The notes below the pieces were generated by a model. The model saw nothing but the letters and a program-made list of their open reading frames with translations, searched no databases and was not told where the DNA came from. From positions 1,117,941 to 1,181,940 of the forward strand of contig NZ_RQJO01000007.1 in the NCBI RefSeq assembly GCF_003858635.1: a stretch of 64,000 nucleotides of DNA, given 5' to 3'. This stretch comes from Larkinella rosea. Its GTDB lineage: Bacteria > Bacteroidota > Bacteroidia > Cytophagales > Spirosomataceae. The translations under genes and the position numbers were made by a program. This document shows, in pieces, positions 10,113 through 20,336 of the stretch. Position 1 is the stretch's first letter; every line of letters begins with the position of its first letter.

Positions 10113-10163
10113 GAAATCAATCCACAAAAAATACAGATACGATTTTAATCATCCCGCCGGGAC

Positions 10164-10191
10164 TTGCCGTATCTTTGATTGTTTACTTTTG
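10164..10191 (+). promoter_or_regulatory. Candidate promoter for the DUF5916 gene
   Basis: A TTG (10164-10166) precedes a perfect TAnnTTTG element, TACTTTTG at 10184-10191, with 17 bp between them. A second match, TATCTTTG, lies at 10170-10177. The region is the 104-bp divergent spacer between the hybrid sensor gene and the DUF5916 gene. Confidence 0.4.
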
Positions 10192-10216
10192 AAACCCACT
10201 AAAATAGCGAGCATTT

Positions 10217-12427
10217 GTGAGATTTTTCCGGTTGTTCCTGCCCTGCCTGATTTTTTGTACCTCCCTTCACGCCCAGAAGAAAAACGAATCTTATCAGTAT
10301 CACATCCGCCAAACCGTCCCGACCGAACGGGCTCCTCACCTGAAAATCGATGGGGTAATGGATGAACAAGCCTGGCTGGAAGCCGAAACCGCTTCCAATT
10401 TTTACATGGTGTTGCCGATGGACACCAGTTATGCCAAACTGCGGACGGATGTGAAAATGACGTACGACCAGCAAAATCTGTACATCATTGCAGTCTGTTA
10501 TTATGGCCGAAACCCGGATAGTTCGTTCATCAACCGCCCGTTTGTTCAATCGCTCCGGCGGGATTGGGAATTTGGCAAAAATGACAATTTCATTTTTTTC
10601 ATGGACCCGTTCGACGACCAGACCAACGGTTTTACGTTCGGGGCCAACGCCGTCGGAGCGCAATGGGACGGTTTGCTGTACGAAGGCGGGAAAGCCAATT
10701 TGAGCTGGGACAACAAGTGGTATTCGGTCGTCAAAAATTACGAAGACCGGTACGTTTTTGAAGCCGCCATTCCTTTCAAAACCATTCGCTACAAAAAAGG
10801 AATCACCCGCTGGGGGATCAATTTCAGCCGCCAGGATCTGAAAACCACCGAAAAGTCGAGCTGGGCGCCCGTACCCCGGCAATTTCCGACGGCGTCGCTG
10901 GCTTACACCGGAACGATTGTCTGGGATCAGCCGCCACCGCAGGCCGGTTCCAACATCTCCCTGATTCCATACGCCCTCGGCGGATTGACCCGCGACTACG
11001 CCAATGATAAACCGAATGCGTACCGGGGCGACGTCGGTCTGGATGCCAAGGTGGCCGTCACCTCGTCGCTCAACCTGGATCTGACGGTAAACCCGGACTT
11101 TTCGCAGGTTGACGTTGATCAGCAGGTAACCAATCTCGACCGTTTTGAATTGTTTTTCCCGGAACGTCGGCAGTTTTTTCTCGAAAACGGTGACCAGATG
11201 TCCAACTTTGGTTACGCCAACATCCGGCCGTTTTTCTCCCGACGGATCGGCCTGGGCGTTCCCATCCGCTTTGGGGCCCGGCTCAGCGGCAAACTGAACA
11301 AAGACTGGCGGATTGGCGTCATGGACATGCAAACCGGGAAAGTCGATGCCACCGGTTTACCCGCCCAGAACTTTGCCGTTGTAGCCCTCCAGCGCCGAAT
11401 TTTCTCGCGCTCCAACATCGGGGCCATATTCATCAACAAGGAATCGCTGAATTACGAACCGGGTGCGACCGAAGCCGGAAAATCGACGTATTCCAAATTC
11501 AACCGGAATTTCGGATTTGAATACAACCTGGCGTCGTCCAACAATACCTGGACAGGCAAAGCCATCGTTCTCAAATCGTTTGATCCCCAGAATTCGAACC
11601 GCAGCCTGGTTCATGCGGCCAATTTGCTCTACAGCACCCGCAAATGGATCGTGGGCTGGCAGCACGAATACGTCGGTAAAAATTATTCGGCAGAAGTCGG
11701 ATACGTGCCGCGCCGGGGTTACATCAAGATCAATCCGACGGCCAGTTACATGCTGTTTCCGAAAGGTGGTTCCGTTCTCAGTCATGGTCCGCAAATCACC
11801 TCCTATTTTATATACGACGAAACCTTCCGAAAAACCGACAACGAAACGGTGGCCATGTACCAGACCACGTTCCGAACCAAGAGCGTTTTTGCGGTTTGGG
11901 CCGGTCATGATTACATCCGGCTTTTGCAGCCCTTTGATCCCACTAATTCCGGCCGGGATACATTGGCTCGCGGCACCGAACACCGCTGGAACGCCGTGGG
12001 GATGGATTACATTTCAAAACCACAAAGTGTCTTTACGTATTCATTCTCAGGTCGATACGGAGGTTATTACGCCAACGGCACCCGCCTGAATCTGATTACG
12101 GCCCTGGGCTATCGGTTTCAGCCGTTTGTGAGTTTGGCCGTGAGTGCCAATTACAACGACATCCGAATTCCCGAAACCCATTCCAGCGTAAAATTCTGGC
12201 TGGTTGGCCCGCGCATCGACCTGACGATGACCAATAAACTATTTTTCACCACCTTCGTGCAGTACAATGAACAAGCCAAAAATGTCAATCTGAATACCCG
12301 GTTTCAATGGCGCTATGCACCGGCTTCCGATCTGTTTATTGTCTACACGGATAATTACCTACCCGGTTCGTTAACGGTTAAAAACCGGGCGCTGGTGCTG
12401 AAGCTGACCTATTGGTGGAACGTATAG
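10217..12427 (+). CDS. DUF5916 family outer-membrane protein with N-terminal CBM9-like domain
   Basis: 736 residues. GTG was chosen as the start because it begins a good signal peptide (MRFFRLFLPCLIFCTSLHAQ) and no in-frame ATG lies before it. Residues about 35-215 resemble the carbohydrate-binding family 9-like domain (KIDGVMDEQAWLEAE, then the pattern W.NKWYSVVKNYEDRYVFEAAIPF). The rest matches DUF5916: the pattern VNPDFSQVDVDQQVTNLDRFE, then FFPERRQFFLEN and alternating strands to a C-terminal aromatic end (TYWWNV), as in outer-membrane barrels. Function is unknown for the family. It is divergent from the hybrid sensor, which may control it. Confidence 0.88.
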   Translation: MRFFRLFLPCLIFCTSLHAQKKNESYQYHIRQTVPTERAPHLKIDGVMDEQAWLEAETASNFYMVLPMDTSYAKLRTDVKMTYDQQNLYIIAVCYYGRNPDSSFINRPFVQSLRRDWEFGKNDNFIFFMDPFDDQTNGFTFGANAVGAQWDGLLYEGGKANLSWDNKWYSVVKNYEDRYVFEAAIPFKTIRYKKGITRWGINFSRQDLKTTEKSSWAPVPRQFPTASLAYTGTIVWDQPPPQAGSNISLIPYALGGLTRDYANDKPNAYRGDVGLDAKVAVTSSLNLDLTVNPDFSQVDVDQQVTNLDRFELFFPERRQFFLENGDQMSNFGYANIRPFFSRRIGLGVPIRFGARLSGKLNKDWRIGVMDMQTGKVDATGLPAQNFAVVALQRRIFSRSNIGAIFINKESLNYEPGATEAGKSTYSKFNRNFGFEYNLASSNNTWTGKAIVLKSFDPQNSNRSLVHAANLLYSTRKWIVGWQHEYVGKNYSAEVGYVPRRGYIKINPTASYMLFPKGGSVLSHGPQITSYFIYDETFRKTDNETVAMYQTTFRTKSVFAVWAGHDYIRLLQPFDPTNSGRDTLARGTEHRWNAVGMDYISKPQSVFTYSFSGRYGGYYANGTRLNLITALGYRFQPFVSLAVSANYNDIRIPETHSSVKFWLVGPRIDLTMTNKLFFTTFVQYNEQAKNVNLNTRFQWRYAPASDLFIVYTDNYLPGSLTVKNRALVLKLTYWWNV

Positions 12428-12493
12428 TTAACATTCTAAAAACAAATGCCTGAAATCACGAGTTTGATTGGAAAACATTAACTCCCACAAACC

Positions 12494-12682
12494 ATGCGTA
12501 ATTTCACTCATTTTCTCAATATGCTGGCGGTCAGCCTTTTTATGCTGGTCGGTATGTCCAGTTGCGAAGTCATCGGCGGTATATTCAAAGCGGGAGCCTG
12601 GACCGGAGCGATCCTGGTGATTGCCGTCATCGGCCTTATCATTTGGGGGGTGTCCCGGCTTTTCGGTGGAGGCAAAAGCTAA
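12494..12682 (+). CDS. Small lipoprotein with one membrane helix
   Basis: 62 residues. The N-terminus is a lipoprotein signal with lipobox MSSC (Cys near 24), followed by EVIGGIFKAG, a hydrophobic helix (about 36-56) and a basic, Gly-rich tail. Small proteins with CEVIGxIFKAG plus a helix are common in Bacteroidota and are sometimes mislabelled phosphatidate cytidylyltransferase; nothing here supports that activity. It begins 66 bp after the DUF5916 gene, probably in the same transcript, and ends at a strong palindromic repeat. Confidence 0.7.
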   Translation: MRNFTHFLNMLAVSLFMLVGMSSCEVIGGIFKAGAWTGAILVIAVIGLIIWGVSRLFGGGKS

Positions 12683-12687
12683 TAACT

Positions 12688-12784
12688 GGTATACGGTTTT
12701 GGGTTGACGGTATTCGGTTGACTGACGCAGGAAAACTTAACTTGCGCTAACCAACGAAATACCGTCAACTCAAAACCGTATACC
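12688..12784. repeat. Intergenic palindromic repeat with GGTATACGGTTTTG arms
   Basis: The arms at 12688-12714 and 12758-12784 are reverse complements over 27 bp with one mismatch. The centre is 43 bp. It fills the gap between two convergent genes (small lipoprotein and dapA) and ends 5 bp before the dapA stop, so it could end transcription from both sides. Confidence 0.92.
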
Positions 12785-12788
12785 GCGG

Positions 12789-13685
12789 TTAAGCGACCAG
12801 TTCGACTAATTTATCCTGCTGCAAAACCGCACGCATGCGCTCGCCCAGATCATCCGATGCAGCATACAGTGGCAGACGAACCTTGGAAGAAACCAGCCCC
12901 AGGATTTCCAGAATCTTCTTGATTCCCACCGGATTTCCTTCTTCATATAACAATGGATCGATGCGCAGGAAATGACCCAGTTCCGTACGGGCAAAGGCAA
13001 AATCTCCCTGGAGGGCCGCATGAATCATCGTTGAGAATTTTGCCGGGAACGCATTGGCAACCACCGACATCACGCCCACACCGCCAATGCTGATGATGGG
13101 AACTCCCTGCACATCGTCGCCCGAAATCAATAGAAAATCGTCTGGTTTGTCGCGGGCAATTTCCATGCATTGCTCGATGATGCACGAGGCTTCTTTAACC
13201 CCAATAATATTCGGATGATCGGCCAATGTACACACCGTTTCGGCCGTCATGTTGATGCCGGTTCGGGGCGGAATATTGTATAGAATTACCGGCACCGGGC
13301 TGGCATCGGCAATGCGCGTAAAGTGCTCAATCACACCCCGTTTCCCCGGTTTGTTGTAATAGGGGCAAACCGATAGAATGGCATCGACGCCCTCGAAATC
13401 CGTATCCTTAATCGTCTCGACAACTTCGGGTGTTGCATTGCCGCCAATGCCGTAGACGATCGGTAATTTTTTCGGGTTATTTTCCTTTAAGTACTGAAGC
13501 AACTGTTTCTTTTCCGATTTTTTCACCGTTGGTGATTCACCCGTGGTACCTTGCAGCACAACATAATCGACACCGCCGTCAGAAATGTGCTGAACAATCC
13601 GGCCAAAACCATCAAAATCAATGGTTAAGTCATCGTTGAACGGGGTAACAATGGCGACCCCAACGCCGTGAAAACGAGAATTCAT
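12789..13685 (-). CDS. dapA: 4-hydroxy-tetrahydrodipicolinate synthase
   Basis: Condenses pyruvate with aspartate semialdehyde, the first committed step of lysine and diaminopimelate synthesis (cytoplasm). 298 residues from ATG at 13685 (MNSRFHGVGVAIVTPF); an upstream in-frame TTG would add 16 hydrophobic residues absent from the family. The Schiff-base lysine is K164 in IGVKEAS, the catalytic tyrosine is Y136 in ILYNIPPRTG, and the GTTGE motif is at 46-50. Length is normal. The gene after it on the same strand, ligA, lies upstream with an 87-bp gap. Confidence 0.97.
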   Translation of the reverse strand: MNSRFHGVGVAIVTPFNDDLTIDFDGFGRIVQHISDGGVDYVVLQGTTGESPTVKKSEKKQLLQYLKENNPKKLPIVYGIGGNATPEVVETIKDTDFEGVDAILSVCPYYNKPGKRGVIEHFTRIADASPVPVILYNIPPRTGINMTAETVCTLADHPNIIGVKEASCIIEQCMEIARDKPDDFLLISGDDVQGVPIISIGGVGVMSVVANAFPAKFSTMIHAALQGDFAFARTELGHFLRIDPLLYEEGNPVGIKKILEILGLVSSKVRLPLYAASDDLGERMRAVLQQDKLVELVA

Positions 13686-13772
13686 GAATGAAATCTGGAT
13701 TAGAAGGAATATGCAAATCGGAAATTGGGACAAAGGTACGGTTTTTCGGGTTGAAACCGTATTCCTCCTGCT

Positions 13773-15830
<2,058 letters not shown>

Positions 15831-15943
15831 CTAAAATTTCAGGGGGTTAAACCAAATGACGTAAAAGTAGACATTCGACCGCAATTCGAATAAATTCCTT
15901 TGCGGACTCCGGTAAGAGTTCTGAAATGTTTCAACAAAAGAAT

Positions 15944-15951
15944 TAATTTTG
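15944..15951 (+). promoter_or_regulatory. Candidate -7 element for rpe
   Basis: TAATTTTG fits TAnnTTTG and lies about 50 bp before the rpe ATG in the divergent ligA-rpe spacer. No clear -33 element was found, so this is weak. Confidence 0.3.
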
Positions 15952-16001
15952 GTGTCAACTTTGGCAAATCGGACACATAAATTCAATTTACGGCTTATTT
16001 T

Positions 16002-16694
16002 ATGACCCACCCAATGATTGCGCCATCCATTTTGGCGGCTGATTTTGGAAATCTTCAACGGGATGTTGAATTACTCAATCAAAGTCAGGCTGATTGGATT
16101 CACGTAGACATCATGGACGGTGTTTTTGTCCCGAATATTTCGTTTGGTATCCCCGTCTGCGAAGCCGTTAACCGGCATGCAACCAAACCGTTGGATGTGC
16201 ACTTAATGATTGTTCAACCGGAACGTTACATTGATGCCTTTGCCAAAGCCGGTGCCGCCCAGCCCGATCGTCCGGGAACGATTACGGTTCATCTGGAAGC
16301 CTGCACGCACCTGCACCGCACCCTGACTCAAATCCGGGAAACCGGTTGCCGGGCGGGTGTTGCCCTGAATCCGCATTCATCCGTCGATTTGCTGACCGAT
16401 ATTCTCGACGAAATTGACCTGGTTTTGATCATGTCGGTCAATCCGGGTTTTGGTGGGCAAACGTTTATACCGCATACTTTGCAAAAAATTCGGAGATTGC
16501 GTCGGCTTATGGCCGATTCGGGCCGATCGGCTTTGATTGAGGTAGATGGTGGAGTCAGTACCGATAATGTGGCGGATTTGGTGGAAGCCGGAGCTGATGT
16601 GCTGGTGGCTGGCAGTTCGGTTTTTCGGGCCAGCGATCCGGCCGAGGCCATTCAGGCGCTGAAATACTTCGACCGGGCCATGTACCAGGCCTAA
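16002..16694 (+). CDS. rpe: Ribulose-phosphate 3-epimerase
   Basis: Interconverts ribulose-5-phosphate and xylulose-5-phosphate in the pentose phosphate pathway. 230 residues, slightly longer than the usual ~220 because of a short insert (AAQPDRPGTI). Family motifs are present: IAPSILAADFGNL, HVDIMDGVFVPN (metal and catalytic residues), PLDVHLMI, VNPGFGGQ and IEVDGGVS. ATG start. The product feeds transketolase reactions, but linkage to the split transketolase 6 kb away is only a possibility. Confidence 0.97.
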   Translation: MTHPMIAPSILAADFGNLQRDVELLNQSQADWIHVDIMDGVFVPNISFGIPVCEAVNRHATKPLDVHLMIVQPERYIDAFAKAGAAQPDRPGTITVHLEACTHLHRTLTQIRETGCRAGVALNPHSSVDLLTDILDEIDLVLIMSVNPGFGGQTFIPHTLQKIRRLRRLMADSGRSALIEVDGGVSTDNVADLVEAGADVLVAGSSVFRASDPAEAIQALKYFDRAMYQA

Positions 16695-16743
16695 GGCATT
16701 TATCTGAAGTTTAGACCAATTATTTCGAGCTTAACATTCTGGC

Positions 16744-18159
16744 ATGTATTCAACGATTTTTTGTACGCTAGTGGCGGGTGGGTTATTTTGTCTGTCTGTT
16801 CTGTCCTGCAAGCAAACGCCTGCCACCAGTAATGAACCGACAACGGCCAGTGATTCCACCGCGGCTCAGCGGGCAATTCCGTCGGTCGACTGGGCCAAGA
16901 ACGCCACTATTTACGAGGTCAATGTTCGGCAATTTTCGCCGGAAGGCACTTTCAAAGCCGTTGAACAGCAATTGACCCGTTTAAAGGAACTCGGCGTTGA
17001 CATTCTCTGGGTCATGCCAATTCATCCGATCAGCAAGGAAAATCAGCAGACGCTGCCCGGCAACCCATACGCGGTGGAAGATTATAAAGCTGTCAACCCG
17101 GAATACGGGACCATGGCCGATTTTAAAGCACTGGTCAAGCAAGCCCACGACCTGGGTATGCATGTGATCATCGATTGGGTGCCCAACCATACCGGCCGCG
17201 CCCACACCTGGGTAAAACAGCATCCCGACTGGTACACGCAAATCAATAAAAAAATGTCTCCGCCCATCGACGAACGGGGAAAAGTGACCGACCGGCCTGA
17301 TGTCTTTGACCTGAATTACAAGAATCCGGAACTGCGCTCGGCCATGATCGACGCCATGCAATTCTGGGTGCGGGAGTGCGACATCGACGGTTATCGGTGC
17401 GAAGTGGCTGGGTATGTGCCGGATGATTTCTGGGCTGAGGTACGCCCAAAGCTCGACAGCCTCAAACCCGTTTTCATGCTGGCCGAATGGGAGGAAAACC
17501 CCGAGCACTTCCGCGAATGCTTTAACATGAACTACGGCTGGAGTACCTACCAGCTACTGAAACTAATCGCGAAAGGCAAACGCCCGGCCACCGCCATCGA
17601 CTCGCTACTGGCCCACAACCAGAAGCGGTTTCCGCACGGGTACTACCAGATGCAGTTTACCCAAAACCACGACGAAAATGCGTGGGCCGGGACCGGACCG
17701 GAACTTTTTGGCAACGGCACCGACGCTTTCACGGTTTTGGCCTACACCTTCGACGGGATGCCGATGATGTACAACGGAATGGAATCCAATTTGAGCAAAA
17801 GACTCAAATTTTATGAGAAAGATCCCATCTATTGGGGGAATTACGGCAAAACTGATTTTTACAAAACCTTGTTAACCCTGAAGCACCGTAACCGGGCGTT
17901 GTGGAACGGCTTAGCCGGTGGTCGTTTGATTAAAATTCCGACGGAAAAAGACGATAAGGTTTACGCTTTTTTCCGTCAGCAGGAAAATGATCGGGTCGTT
18001 GTCATTGTCAACCTCAGTCCAACACCCCAGACCATCCGGTTAAATGGCGATGGTTTTGAGGGGGTCTATACCGAAGTATTCAGCCGCCAACCCACCGAAC
18101 TGCGCAATTCCCTGACATTTGCCCTCAAGCCGTGGGAGTATAAAGTGTATACGAATTAA
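16744..18159 (+). CDS. GH13 alpha-amylase family lipoprotein with an Asp-to-Glu change at the nucleophile
   Basis: 471 residues with a lipoprotein signal (lipobox VLSC, Cys22), so probably periplasmic or on the outer membrane. The GH13 barrel motifs appear in order: DWVPNH (region I), DGYRCEVAGYVP (region II), LAEWEEN with acid/base E248 (region III) and FTQNHDEN with D310 (region IV). A C-terminal beta domain follows (VVIVNLSPTPQTIRLNG). In region II the residue at the nucleophile position is E220 (codon GAA at 17401), where GH13 enzymes have Asp. Activity could be reduced, changed or lost. Expected substrate is an alpha-glucan or malto-oligosaccharide. It starts 49 bp after rpe. Confidence 0.9.
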   Translation: MYSTIFCTLVAGGLFCLSVLSCKQTPATSNEPTTASDSTAAQRAIPSVDWAKNATIYEVNVRQFSPEGTFKAVEQQLTRLKELGVDILWVMPIHPISKENQQTLPGNPYAVEDYKAVNPEYGTMADFKALVKQAHDLGMHVIIDWVPNHTGRAHTWVKQHPDWYTQINKKMSPPIDERGKVTDRPDVFDLNYKNPELRSAMIDAMQFWVRECDIDGYRCEVAGYVPDDFWAEVRPKLDSLKPVFMLAEWEENPEHFRECFNMNYGWSTYQLLKLIAKGKRPATAIDSLLAHNQKRFPHGYYQMQFTQNHDENAWAGTGPELFGNGTDAFTVLAYTFDGMPMMYNGMESNLSKRLKFYEKDPIYWGNYGKTDFYKTLLTLKHRNRALWNGLAGGRLIKIPTEKDDKVYAFFRQQENDRVVVIVNLSPTPQTIRLNGDGFEGVYTEVFSRQPTELRNSLTFALKPWEYKVYTN

Positions 18160-18165
18160 GGAAAT

Positions 18166-18245
18166 GAACAATGATTAATGACCAATGAATAAAATGTACC
18201 CGGCCATTCAGCGTTCATTTTTCATTATTAATTATTCAGTGTTCA
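18166..18245. repeat. Intergenic imperfect palindrome, AT-rich (GAACAATGATTAATGA type)
   Basis: The left half (gaacaatgattaatgaccaa...) and right half (...attattaattattcagtgttc) are imperfect reverse complements of about 30 bp around a short GC-richer centre. It lies between the GH13 stop and the OmpA-family start, genes in the same direction. Confidence 0.65.
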
Positions 18246-18258
18246 CTAACTTGTTTGC

Positions 18259-20286
18259 ATGATACGCGGTTTCCTTCTGCTGCTTGGATGTGTTGTGCTT
18301 GGTTCACTAAGCGTTTCGGCTCAAACCGTACAATGGGCCAGTTCGGTAGTCGGTTTTTCGTCTGAAGGAAAGGGAGAAGCCTATACCCAGCAATACCGGG
18401 CCAATCAGATTTTAGGTAAACCCAACCGACTGCCACAGGTCGGTGATAACCCCTGCGCCTGGTCTCCGCTTTATCCCGACAGCCCGAACGACGAATGGAT
18501 CACCGTGCGGTTTACGGAAGCCATTCCCATCCGGCAGATTGCGGTTTTTCAAAGCGGAAACCCCGGAGCAGTGACGCAGGTTTTGATCATCGATGGAATG
18601 GGCCGGGAAATAGCGGTTTATAAAGCCGGATCGACAACCGAAGCCGGATCGTCACCCGTTCTGCGCATTTCGCCCCCAGAACCCGCCCAAACGGCTAATA
18701 TCCTCAAACTGGTGATCAGCCCCAACCGTGTGAAAGGTCCAAATCAGATCGACGCCATTGGCATTTCGTCGGACACCCAACCCATCACTGTTTCCATCAA
18801 CGTTTCCAAGGATGCTCCGAAAGACCTGGTCAAGGAAAATCTCGGCCCCCAGATCAATTCAAAGGGTCAGGAAGTAGCTCCGGTGATTTCTCCCGACGGT
18901 AAAACCTTGTATTTTACCCGGGGACTGCACGACCGAAATACGGGTGATCCGAGGAGTCAGGATGTGTGGTATTCGACCCTGCAGGCCAACGGAGATTGGG
19001 GCAGTGCGATCAACATTGGTCCACCGATCAATACCACCGCCGATAATGCCGTCAGCGGCATGTCGCCCGACGGACGAACGCTATACCTGATCAATGTATA
19101 TAAACCGGACGGATCGGTAACTTACGGTTTATCGAAATCGACGCTTGGTAAAAATGGATGGTCGTTTCCGGTCGAGTGCGTGATCAGTAATAATCATAAC
19201 CTGCACAAAAATGCGTACACCGAATACGCCATTGTGCCGGATGGCAAAACACTTGTCCTCTCGGTTCAACGCCGAAATTCGCAGGGAAATAAGGATTTGT
19301 ATGTTTCGTTTCTCCAACCGAATCAAACCTGGAGCGAACCGGTCAGCATGGGATTGACCCTGAACACCGCCGATTACGAGGGCGCGCCCTTTGTCGCTTC
19401 GGATTCCCGAACGCTTTATTTTACGTCTGCCGGTCGGCCCGAATACGGCAATGGTGACATTTTCGTCAGTCGCCGGCTCGACGACAGTTGGACGAAATGG
19501 TCGGAACCGGAAAATCTGGGGCCGGACATCAATACACCCGAGTGGGATGGTTATTTTACCATTCCGGCAACCGGCGATTATGCTTACCTTAGTTCCATTC
19601 AGAATTCACTCGGCGGAGAAGACATTTTCCGGCTAAAATTATATCCCGCCATCAAACCTGATCCGGTTGCCATTGTATCGGGAAAAGTCATTGATGGAGT
19701 TACGAAAAAACCGGTTTCTGCCGATGTATTTTCGACCCTTTCGCCCGATAACAAGGAACACAGTCAGGTGCGATATGATCCTGAAACCGGGGATTACAAA
19801 ATAATTTTGCCCACCTCAAATAATTATAATCTGACGGCAAAACGCCCGGGTTATTTCCCCACAACAGAACTGATTGATCTCACGAAAGACAAGCGGTTTA
19901 AGGAAATTCACAAAAATCTGGTGGTAAATCCGATCAAAGCCGGCCAACGGGTGGTGTTGCGTGATGTGCTGTTCGAGCAGAGTAAAGCCATTCTGCTCAG
20001 CGGTTCCAATGCCGAACTCGACCGGCTTGTCCAGATGCTGAAAGATTACCCGGAAATGGAAATTCAGGTCGACGGGCATACTGATAATCAGGGCATTTGG
20101 GATCTAAACATGAAACTATCGCAGGACCGGGTCCGGGTGGTAAAAGAATATTTAATGGAGCGGGGAATTGCGGATATCCGGATCCAGACCAAAGCCTGGG
20201 GGCCCAGCAAACCCATTGCCAGCAATGAGACCGAAGAGAAGCGACGACTGAACCGAAGAGTAGAATTTACGATCCTGAAAATGTAA
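18259..20286 (+). CDS. OmpA-family protein with discoidin-like domain and PD40 propeller
   Basis: 675 residues with a signal peptide (MIRGFLLLLGCVVLGSLSVSAQ). Order: a discoidin-like sandwich (about 25-170, NDEWITVRFTEAIPIRQI), PD40 / WD40-like propeller repeats (about 195-465, motifs such as SPDGKTLYFTRG and SDSRTLYFTSAGRPEYGNGD), a carboxypeptidase-regulatory-like domain (about 475-555, GKVIDGVTKKPVSADV), and a C-terminal OmpA peptidoglycan-binding domain (QVDGHTDNQG ... LSQDRVRVV ... RRLNRRVEF). This is a common Bacteroidota outer-membrane layout; it anchors the membrane to peptidoglycan. No type IX (PorE) assignment is made because the order differs. Confidence 0.88.
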   Translation: MIRGFLLLLGCVVLGSLSVSAQTVQWASSVVGFSSEGKGEAYTQQYRANQILGKPNRLPQVGDNPCAWSPLYPDSPNDEWITVRFTEAIPIRQIAVFQSGNPGAVTQVLIIDGMGREIAVYKAGSTTEAGSSPVLRISPPEPAQTANILKLVISPNRVKGPNQIDAIGISSDTQPITVSINVSKDAPKDLVKENLGPQINSKGQEVAPVISPDGKTLYFTRGLHDRNTGDPRSQDVWYSTLQANGDWGSAINIGPPINTTADNAVSGMSPDGRTLYLINVYKPDGSVTYGLSKSTLGKNGWSFPVECVISNNHNLHKNAYTEYAIVPDGKTLVLSVQRRNSQGNKDLYVSFLQPNQTWSEPVSMGLTLNTADYEGAPFVASDSRTLYFTSAGRPEYGNGDIFVSRRLDDSWTKWSEPENLGPDINTPEWDGYFTIPATGDYAYLSSIQNSLGGEDIFRLKLYPAIKPDPVAIVSGKVIDGVTKKPVSADVFSTLSPDNKEHSQVRYDPETGDYKIILPTSNNYNLTAKRPGYFPTTELIDLTKDKRFKEIHKNLVVNPIKAGQRVVLRDVLFEQSKAILLSGSNAELDRLVQMLKDYPEMEIQVDGHTDNQGIWDLNMKLSQDRVRVVKEYLMERGIADIRIQTKAWGPSKPIASNETEEKRRLNRRVEFTILKM

Positions 20287-20336
20287 AGTCTCACAAATCA
20301 GCTTATTTTTGCCCCCGAAAGTTTTATCTCTGATTA

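Noticed and set aside
10199..11332. Open frame of 377 codons antisense to the DUF5916 gene
   Set aside because: It mirrors the codon bias of the real gene, has no family resemblance, and the sense frame has a signal peptide and known domain order.
6108..12427. Complete polysaccharide utilisation locus around the hybrid sensor
   Set aside because: No SusC/SusD pair or adjacent glycoside hydrolase; only the sensor and a DUF5916 protein.
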